Assembly (NCBI GenBank): GCA_937925455.1
Contig: CALEWF010000280.1
Span: 1-19,012, forward strand
Reading direction: 5' to 3'
Length of the DNA: 19,012 nt
Source: an uncultured Flavobacteriales bacterium
Lineage (GTDB): Bacteria > Bacteroidota > Bacteroidia > CAIKAF01
Positions within the stretch are counted from its first letter, which is position 1; each line of letters begins with the position of its first letter. The translations under genes were made by a program, and so were the position numbers. Shown piece by piece: positions 6,268 through 12,492 of the stretch. The notes beneath the pieces are model-generated. The model saw only the letters and a list, made by a program, of their open reading frames with translations. It was not told the DNA's origin and searched no databases.

Positions 6268-9039
6268 TTAGAAAGTAACTTGTATAGAACCCATATAACG
6301 GAAGCCTAAACCTACGTTCACAGCTGCACCATTTGCACTAAATGTATTGGGAATAAGCTGTCCGTCATATGCATCCGAAACAAAGAAGTTATTGGTAAGA
6401 TTCATAAAGTTCCCCCGAATATCTAACTTAGTTTTCTTAATTTTAAACCCATACCCAAGATTCAAGTTCATCAAGTAATAATCGGGTATTCTCCAAGGCT
6501 GTAATCCGGCGTAAGGCGCAACACCAGTTTGTGGATTGAATTGATAAGTAGTAGCATTGTATTTTGCCCAGTATCTGGCAAAGTAGATAAACTCAGGCGC
6601 TATGTATAATCCTTTTACAGGGGTTATTCTTACAACCACCGCATATTGATGTTGGGGTTGATCACCCACACGAATTCCACGTAAATCAATTTGTTTAATG
6701 CCTCCCGGTGCAGGTTGGCCAAATTCGTCTAATATTTGTGCAGTTCCTATGCTATTCCATATCCAGTCGCCAATGGATATGCTACCTTCTAATGATAATT
6801 GTTTAATCGGCTTGAAGGTAAAATCTATTTCTACACCAATATGCCTGGCTACTAAACCGTTTACATTTACATTTACCGGGTTGCCATCGGGGTCATTAAC
6901 CGAAAGGCGTTCTGGTTTATTAAACCAGTTGGTGTAATATCCATTGATGTTCATTGCAAATATTTTATATTGCATGGTATATCCCAATTCTGTTGAGAAT
7001 AGTTCTTCATTTTTTACATCCAATACTTTGGCATTGGGGTCGCCTGCTTGATTTCGAGCCAATAAGAAAGTCATATAGGGTGCACGGGTAAAATATCCTA
7101 CATTGAAGAATATGTTGTGATTTTTATTCAATTTAAAATTCATTCCACCTTTCACAGTAAATCCGCCTCGATGAATGAAGCCGGATTCATTATATTTTAA
7201 TCCCGGGCTGTTTCGAGTGTAGGTATTTCCATTGTACACAATGGTATCATAGTATCCGATGTTGAGCACCGTATCGCCCACCATCAATTGTTTTTTTGCA
7301 AAATAGTTAGTTTGATTATAGGATGTTAATGCCCCGCTCACGTTAACAAAAGCACTAAACACTGGATGCGTATATTCCAACATGGCAAATGAGCCGGTCC
7401 ATAAAATGTCTCTTTTTAGGTGCTGATTTATTTTATCACCTTTTTGCACAAAGCTTTTGCTTTCTACATTGGGATCTGGATTATTTTGCCAAATATCTGC
7501 TCCCAGTAAATCATAAACTGTGCTAAACACACGACCTTGAAAATATCTGAAATCTAATCCCCCACTTAAATTCAGTCGTTCATTAAAACGGTAATCAAAG
7601 GTTCCTAATCCACCATACCATTGGTGCTCATTATGATTCATTCGGATAAAATTATTGGCTTTTTGATAGGTAACCCCATTGATAGTAACCGTGTTGAATG
7701 GATTGAATGCGTTATTATCGTAAATGCTTTGCAGGTTTAAGCGTCCGTTGGTATCTAAGGGAACATTGGTTTGATTAAGTTGTGTGCCACCCCCCATGCC
7801 ATACGATGCATAAAGTATGGCGGAGATGTAGAACTTTTCATTTACTTTAATAAAGTCTTTTAAAAAGAAAATGGGCTTGTAATATTCATTTCGGGTTGTA
7901 CTAACAATTTGAGCTTCTGCATTAGGTCCATTTTCATCCGGGCGGGTACGTTTTACAAAGTTCCATCCAATGTTATATCTCCATCCACGCTCTTTTACAC
8001 TGGCAGAGGTATCAATCCCCAAATCATAGGCATATTGTTTATTAAATGTTTCAATACCGAAATCATATAAAAAACTACGTTGATTACTCCATTGCGGAGC
8101 TCCAAATACAGTAAAACTTAATGTGTGATTTTTAATCTGTTTATTGGCTTTAAAATAATAAGAAAACCATGTAGTAGTAGTGCCATCCACCCAACCTTGA
8201 TTGTATTTGTAGGCTAATGAACCCTGAAAATTCCAGTTTCCTTTCAACTTTCCGGATGAAGCACTGATGGTAGTTTGAATGTTATTTCGGTTTCCGTAGT
8301 CTTGTCGAATGGAAATGACTTTTTCCATGTCAATTCCTTGTGTGATGACATTGAGAGAACCGCCTACAGACGGAATGGCTAATTTGGAAGCACCCAAACC
8401 GCGTTGAACTTGCATGAGTTTAGTATTTACGCCCAAGCCTTGCCAATTGTTCCAATAAACTCGTCCGTTATGCATGTCGTTCATAGGCACTCCATCAATC
8501 ATCACAATGATGTTTTGCTGGCTAAATCCCCGGATGCGTATTTCAGCCTGTCCATCAGTACCTTCGCGTTGGCTTACATATACACCGGGTGTAACATTCA
8601 ATAACATAGGCAAATCTTGTGAACCTAAGCGTTCTCGAATTTGCTCAGCAGTAACGTTTGAAAAAGCAACGGGCGTTTCTCTGGGTTTTGCCAGGTCGCT
8701 AACTACCTCTACTTCGCTTAGCATGGTAGGTTCTAATAAAAATAAAACTTCAACCGTATTGTTATTCACCGTTACTTTTTCGGTTTTTGCTTTATAACTT
8801 ACGTACGAAGCGGTGAGAGAATACTCTCCATTTTCCACTTTAATTTCAAAATTACCGTCAAAATCAGCGGCAACCCCTTTTCCGGGGCCATACACAACAG
8901 CAGCACCAATAAGCGGTTCACGGGTGGTTGCATCAAGTATTTTACCCACTATTTTACCTTGCTGGGCAATAGCTTGCGTATAAAAAAAACTTGCTGCAAG
9001 TACAAACAGCAAGTTTTTAATCATTAATTTTTTTTGCAT
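6268..9039 (-). CDS. TonB-dependent outer-membrane receptor
   Basis: A 923-residue outer-membrane transporter. A signal peptide (about 1-25, ending QAIAQ) is followed by a carboxypeptidase-regulatory-like domain (about 28-105: GKILDATTREPLIGAAVV, DFDGNFEIKV), as is usual in Bacteroidota receptors. The plug (about 120-235) shows VTAEQIRERLGSQDLPMLL, IRIRGFSQQNIIVMIDG and VGGSLNVITQG. The remainder is a 22-strand-type barrel ending in an aromatic residue (IQVTF). A second Met at residue 6 is a possible alternative start. It lacks the features of a SusC with an adjacent SusD. The gene sits 11 bases after the lamin-tail gene and 10 bases before the lipoprotein gene. Uptake of nuclease products (oligonucleotides, nucleosides or phosphate) is inferred only from the operon partners; the sequence does not reveal the substrate. 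Confidence 0.93.
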   Translation of the reverse strand: MQKKLMIKNLLFVLAASFFYTQAIAQQGKIVGKILDATTREPLIGAAVVYGPGKGVAADFDGNFEIKVENGEYSLTASYVSYKAKTEKVTVNNNTVEVLFLLEPTMLSEVEVVSDLAKPRETPVAFSNVTAEQIRERLGSQDLPMLLNVTPGVYVSQREGTDGQAEIRIRGFSQQNIIVMIDGVPMNDMHNGRVYWNNWQGLGVNTKLMQVQRGLGASKLAIPSVGGSLNVITQGIDMEKVISIRQDYGNRNNIQTTISASSGKLKGNWNFQGSLAYKYNQGWVDGTTTTWFSYYFKANKQIKNHTLSFTVFGAPQWSNQRSFLYDFGIETFNKQYAYDLGIDTSASVKERGWRYNIGWNFVKRTRPDENGPNAEAQIVSTTRNEYYKPIFFLKDFIKVNEKFYISAILYASYGMGGGTQLNQTNVPLDTNGRLNLQSIYDNNAFNPFNTVTINGVTYQKANNFIRMNHNEHQWYGGLGTFDYRFNERLNLSGGLDFRYFQGRVFSTVYDLLGADIWQNNPDPNVESKSFVQKGDKINQHLKRDILWTGSFAMLEYTHPVFSAFVNVSGALTSYNQTNYFAKKQLMVGDTVLNIGYYDTIVYNGNTYTRNSPGLKYNESGFIHRGGFTVKGGMNFKLNKNHNIFFNVGYFTRAPYMTFLLARNQAGDPNAKVLDVKNEELFSTELGYTMQYKIFAMNINGYYTNWFNKPERLSVNDPDGNPVNVNVNGLVARHIGVEIDFTFKPIKQLSLEGSISIGDWIWNSIGTAQILDEFGQPAPGGIKQIDLRGIRVGDQPQHQYAVVVRITPVKGLYIAPEFIYFARYWAKYNATTYQFNPQTGVAPYAGLQPWRIPDYYLMNLNLGYGFKIKKTKLDIRGNFMNLTNNFFVSDAYDGQLIPNTFSANGAAVNVGLGFRYMGSIQVTF

Positions 9040-9050
9040 AAGGAATTAGG

Positions 9051-10124
9051 TTATTCCACTACAATCTTTTTGGTTTGTTTCAACTGGTTGGAAAAATGCG
9101 TTTGAACAATATAAATTCCTTTGGGTAAATCGCCTACAAAAATTTGTGCTTGGTTTTTCAAGCCCGATAAATATACTTGTTTTACCAATTGACCGGTCAT
9201 GTTGAATAATTCAATGCTATACATATTTTCAGTAGCTGAAATAGTAATAAACTCTCCGGCCGGATTAGGGAAAATTACTTGTTTGATTTGCGTGAACTGT
9301 TCTTCTTCGGTAGAAAATAAATAAGAACAATTGCAAGTATGTGTACCCAAGCTGTCAAAAATATTTACGGGAATGGTATCCCATTCAATCGAAGGGTTGA
9401 AACCAGATGCAACAACAGGAGGTCCTAATTGACCAGCAGTAGGATTTACAGTAACCCCTTTTAAAATGGTGGGTTTACGAATCATGGAATGATTGGCTGT
9501 CCAATATTGTTTCCAGTAAGGTCCTTGAACTGTTGCATTGTACGATGGAGGAATAGTAAAATAAGGGTCTAAAGCCGTCCAGCCACCGGTAGGGTTATAT
9601 GTGCCAGAAGCATTGGTTGGTTGTTCGCCGATGCAACCAAATATATCTACCGAATGCCAAACACCACCCACAAGCTGTTGAAGTTCGATGGCATCATCGC
9701 CATTATGGCAAACGGCACGAGTGGGGGGATTTTGAGAAGGATTACATGTATGAGAAACCACAACATCAATTTTAGCTAGTAATTCCGGGAAGGTGTTTTG
9801 TGCAGGGTCCGGGTCGCTGGTATAGTTTATACCAATAACCAAAACATCAAAGGGTGCAATGGTTAATGAATCTGGGAAAACATAAACTTTGGAAGCATCT
9901 ACATCCATAATATCTGTGGGAGGGATAGGGGGTACACTGCCATTATCCCAACGGATCAACCGATATCCGTTTAAGTTAATAGGATTTCCAGTAGGATTGT
10001 AAATCTCAATGGCTTTATTGTTGCCGGTTCCTTCTACATATTCAGAAATAAAAAGGTTGGAACAATCCTGAGCAAATAATACTACTGAAGTGAATAAAGA
10101 GAAGCTCAATAAAATTTTTTTCAT
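9051..10124 (-). CDS. Secreted lamin-tail-domain protein, T9SS type A
   Basis: A 357-residue exported protein and first gene of the four-gene operon. The signal peptide ends near residue 18 (VLFAQ). A lamin-tail-like domain covers about 22-165: NLFISEYVEGTGNNKAIEIY, NPINLNGYRLIRWDNG and GDDAIELQQ, with a later NHSMIRKPTILKG block common in this family. A T9SS type A sorting domain occupies about 283-357 (IFPNPAGEFITIS, GIYIVQTHF, KKIVVE). Bacterial lamin-tail domains are often attached to or encoded beside secreted nucleases and phosphoesterases, where they are thought to act in binding or anchoring. No catalytic motif is visible here, so a binding partner for the nuclease at the far end of the operon is a reasonable inference. 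Cysteines at 21, 127, 139, 164, 264 and 266 may form disulfides. A good promoter lies just upstream. Confidence 0.9.
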   Translation of the reverse strand: MKKILLSFSLFTSVVLFAQDCSNLFISEYVEGTGNNKAIEIYNPTGNPINLNGYRLIRWDNGSVPPIPPTDIMDVDASKVYVFPDSLTIAPFDVLVIGINYTSDPDPAQNTFPELLAKIDVVVSHTCNPSQNPPTRAVCHNGDDAIELQQLVGGVWHSVDIFGCIGEQPTNASGTYNPTGGWTALDPYFTIPPSYNATVQGPYWKQYWTANHSMIRKPTILKGVTVNPTAGQLGPPVVASGFNPSIEWDTIPVNIFDSLGTHTCNCSYLFSTEEEQFTQIKQVIFPNPAGEFITISATENMYSIELFNMTGQLVKQVYLSGLKNQAQIFVGDLPKGIYIVQTHFSNQLKQTKKIVVE

Positions 10125-10146
10125 GGAAATTAATTTAAATCTGCGT

Positions 10147-10177
10147 CAAATTTAGGGAATCAAAGTGGGGCAAACAA
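10147..10177 (-). promoter_or_regulatory. Promoter of the nuclease/receptor operon
   Basis: On the minus strand a TTG (10175-10177) is followed after 20 bases by TAAATTTG (10147-10154), matching the Bacteroidota -33/-7 pattern TTG-N19-21-TAnnTTTG. Transcription would begin near 10141, giving a leader of about 17 bases before the ATG at 10124, AT-rich and without a Shine-Dalgarno sequence. Confidence 0.6.
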
Positions 10178-10243
10178 CACAGGGTATTTTAAATTATTAT
10201 TAACTCTGGTATTGTGAACAAAATCAAAAAGTTTGGGTTGTTA

Positions 10244-10275
10244 TTGGGAGAGTCTATAAAAAACCATTTACTTTG
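10244..10275 (+). promoter_or_regulatory. Possible promoter of the polyprenyl synthase gene
   Basis: TTG (10244-10246), 21 bases, then TTACTTTG (10268-10275), one mismatch from TAnnTTTG. It lies only 6 bases before the ATG at 10282, so if used the mRNA would be almost leaderless. The mismatch and close placement keep confidence low. Confidence 0.3.
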
Positions 10276-10281
10276 TAATGC

Positions 10282-11265
10282 ATGAATTTCCTCGAGCAAT
10301 ACAGGCAATATAAATCGCTAATAGAGGCTGAACTTGAAAACCTGAGTTATTCGCGTCAGGCTCCGATAGAGGTTTACCAGCCGTTAGATTATATGCTAGC
10401 CATTGGGGGAAAAAGGCTCCGTCCAGTTATGACGTTGGCAGCCTGCGAAGCGTTTGGCGGGGACGTTCAAAAAGCCATTCTTCCGGCGTTAGGCATCGAG
10501 GTGTTTCATAATTTTACTTTGATTCATGATGATATCATGGATAATGCTCCTATTCGCCGGGGTAAGCCTACGGTTCATCAAAAATGGAATACCAACGTAG
10601 GAATTTTGAGCGGCGATATGATGTTAATTAAGGCCTACGAATTGGTTTGTAGCGTTGATGCCGTACAACTACCCAAAGTGCTTCGGGTTTTCAATAATAC
10701 AGCTACTAAGGTATGCGAGGGGCAGCAAATGGATATGGATTTTGAAGAAAAAGATACCGTTACAGTAGCTGATTACCTGCAAATGATTGAAGCCAAAACT
10801 GCGGTTTTATTGGGTGGGGCATTGCAGGTAGGTGCTTTAATTGCCGGGGCTGATGAGCAGGATGCAGAAAATATGTATTGCTTTGGGTGCAAGATTGGCA
10901 GTGCATTTCAGGTGAAAGATGATTGGTTGGATACGTTTGGGGATGAGCAAAAGGTGGGAAAACGTATCGGTGGAGATATTGCGGAAGGAAAAAATACCTT
11001 TTTAATGATTAAAACCCGCGAACTGGCATCAGAAATGCAGCGTTCGGAGCTTTATCATATCTATCATAACGGCCATAATGACCAGGAAAAAATACAATCT
11101 GTGATGAATTTGTATCATCAATTAAACATTAGTGAAATCACGCTGGATGAAATAAACAGACTGTATCAGGAAGCTATGGAAGCATTACATACAGTGTGTA
11201 TTGCTGAAGATAAAAAGCAGTTTTTTAAAGAATTTGCAGAGTTTTTAATTTACAGAGATTTTTAG
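10282..11265 (+). CDS. Polyprenyl diphosphate synthase (short-chain, FPP/GGPP type)
   Basis: A 327-residue trans-isoprenyl diphosphate synthase that condenses isopentenyl diphosphate with allylic diphosphates in the cytoplasm. Visible motifs are GGKRLRP (42-48), the first Asp-rich motif DDIMD (83-87) followed by APIRRGKPTVH, EGQQMDMDF (146-154), KTA (172-174), and the second Asp-rich motif KDDWLD (212-217) with GGDIAEGKNTF. The residue five positions before the first motif is Phe, which in this superfamily limits chain length, so farnesyl or geranylgeranyl diphosphate is likelier than a long quinone tail. That is inference. The gene is alone on its strand and divergent from the nuclease operon. 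Its stop TAG (11263-11265) overlaps the stop of the convergent SDR gene. Confidence 0.93.
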   Translation: MNFLEQYRQYKSLIEAELENLSYSRQAPIEVYQPLDYMLAIGGKRLRPVMTLAACEAFGGDVQKAILPALGIEVFHNFTLIHDDIMDNAPIRRGKPTVHQKWNTNVGILSGDMMLIKAYELVCSVDAVQLPKVLRVFNNTATKVCEGQQMDMDFEEKDTVTVADYLQMIEAKTAVLLGGALQVGALIAGADEQDAENMYCFGCKIGSAFQVKDDWLDTFGDEQKVGKRIGGDIAEGKNTFLMIKTRELASEMQRSELYHIYHNGHNDQEKIQSVMNLYHQLNISEITLDEINRLYQEAMEALHTVCIAEDKKQFFKEFAEFLIYRDF

Positions 11266-12170
11266 ATTAAATCTTGAATTGCTTCTTTAATAGTTTTAAA
11301 CCTAAATTCAAATCCTGCATGTTGTATTTTTTCGCTACTTACTGCTACGCCTTCCAAAACAATATCGGCTTGTTCACCCATGGCTACTTTTATAGCCAAT
11401 GCAGGAGGACCGAATGGAATATAGGGCTTATTTAATGCTTTGGCCAAGGCTTTCATCATTTCGGCATTGCTTACCGGATGAGGGGCTGTTAGATTATAAA
11501 TTCCCTGAAGTTTTGTGTTTTCTATGGCCCAACAAATGGCATTACACACATCGTCAATATGCACCCAAGAAATAATTTGCTTACCAGACCCTACCGGAGT
11601 GGCTGCTAATAATTTTACTGGCAATACGAGTTTTGGAAATGCGCCGCCATACTTGCTAAGTACAACGCCCAAACGATAAACAACTTTCTGAATAGACGCG
11701 TTGTCTTTGAAAAGCGACTCTTCCCAAGCTATACACACTTGTGCCATAAAATCTTTTCCAGCTGGGGATTCTTCATTCAAAAGAGTATTTTGTGGACGCA
11801 CTCCGTAATATCCGATGGCGGAAGCAGAGATGATTTTTTTTACGGAATGAGGGTTTTCTTCTAATGCTCTATTAAGCAACAAAGTAGAACCTACGCGGCT
11901 GCTTAGAATTTCTTTTTTGCGATGTTCGGTCCATCGGCCTTCGCCTACACTGGCTCCTGCCAAATGTACAATGTAGCTAACATCTGCCAGTGCTTCGGGC
12001 TCCATGATACCCTGTTCGATATTCCATACGTAAGATTTAACGTTGGGGATAGTTCGGCGTGTTCGCCCTACGTGTTTTACTTCATACCCTTTGCGTAGTA
12101 GCAATTCGGTGATTGCAGTGCCAATTAATCCGGATGCACCGGTAATTAATACGGTGGTTTTATTTTCCAT
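11262..12170 (-). CDS. TIGR01777-family SDR epimerase/oxidoreductase
   Basis: A 302-residue atypical short-chain dehydrogenase of the YfcH/SDR39U1 group. The NAD(P)-binding GASGLIG (11-17) sits in a Rossmann start, HLAGASVGEGRW (69-80) is family-typical, and SASAIGYYG (115-123) carries the YYG of the active-site region. The C-terminal ~50 residues match the DUF1731 tail: FGPPALAIKVAMGEQADIVL and a final GFEFRFKTIKEAI. Substrates of this family are not well defined; in some organisms members affect cell division or photosystem assembly. The gene ends inside the stop of the polyprenyl synthase gene (overlap 11262-11265). Upstream there is a weak CAAATTGTA (plus strand, 12181-12189) that is off-consensus for a promoter. 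Confidence 0.9.
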   Translation of the reverse strand: MENKTTVLITGASGLIGTAITELLLRKGYEVKHVGRTRRTIPNVKSYVWNIEQGIMEPEALADVSYIVHLAGASVGEGRWTEHRKKEILSSRVGSTLLLNRALEENPHSVKKIISASAIGYYGVRPQNTLLNEESPAGKDFMAQVCIAWEESLFKDNASIQKVVYRLGVVLSKYGGAFPKLVLPVKLLAATPVGSGKQIISWVHIDDVCNAICWAIENTKLQGIYNLTAPHPVSNAEMMKALAKALNKPYIPFGPPALAIKVAMGEQADIVLEGVAVSSEKIQHAGFEFRFKTIKEAIQDLI

Positions 12171-12312
12171 ACTTGATAAACAAATTGTAAGGCATGAGGT
12201 TTTGGTATATGATTATAAATTATAGCGATAGCTAAGTTATGGGTATAAAATAACGTTAAAAACTTAACTTAAGAAATTTACATAGTGGATATATTACACG
12301 AAATTATCTGCC
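12171..12312. other. AT-rich divergent spacer upstream of hairpin element copy 2
   Basis: No gene. This is AT-rich DNA between the divergent SDR and helicase genes, joined to the G+C-rich element at 12313. A weak inverted repeat GTTAA-AAAC-TTAAC lies near 12254-12267. I found no convincing TTG/TAnnTTTG pair for the helicase gene on the plus strand, so its promoter is unassigned. Confidence 0.4.
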
Positions 12313-12475
12313 GCGGATGGAAGCGGTAGCCCGCAAGGGGCGAATGCTGCAGGGCAAGGTGCAGCGGGGCTGATGAAAAGAAGCCCCCGCTGCACCTTGA
12401 ATGGGATAGGGCGTTGGCCCGTCCTGCAAGCATGAGCCCCGCGGACTACAAGCGGACAGCCGCACAGGCAGCCTA
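12313..12475 (+). repeat. G+C-rich dispersed hairpin element, copy 2
   Basis: This copy has the same plan and orientation as the element at 3306-3448. The 5' block (12313-12344, starting GCGGATGGAAGCGG) aligns with copy 1 over 32 bases with few differences. The 3' block (12434-12475, from GAGCCCCGCGGACTA to GCAGCCTA) also aligns. The central arm is a perfect 15-bp stem: CAAGGTGCAGCGGGG (12355-12369) with 12385-12399, enclosing a 15-base loop. A second small stem, GGGC/GCCC, lies at 12409-12420. The stem sequences differ from copy 1 but both are paired, so base pairing is kept while sequence is not. It ends 17 bases before the helicase ATG and may lie in that gene's 5' leader. Confidence 0.78.
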
Positions 12476-12492
12476 CAAATAATCATACAGAA

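Noticed and set aside
6268..9039. SusC-type member of a SusCD pair
   Set aside because: No SusD-like gene is adjacent; the following lipoprotein is only 143 residues, far too short for SusD.
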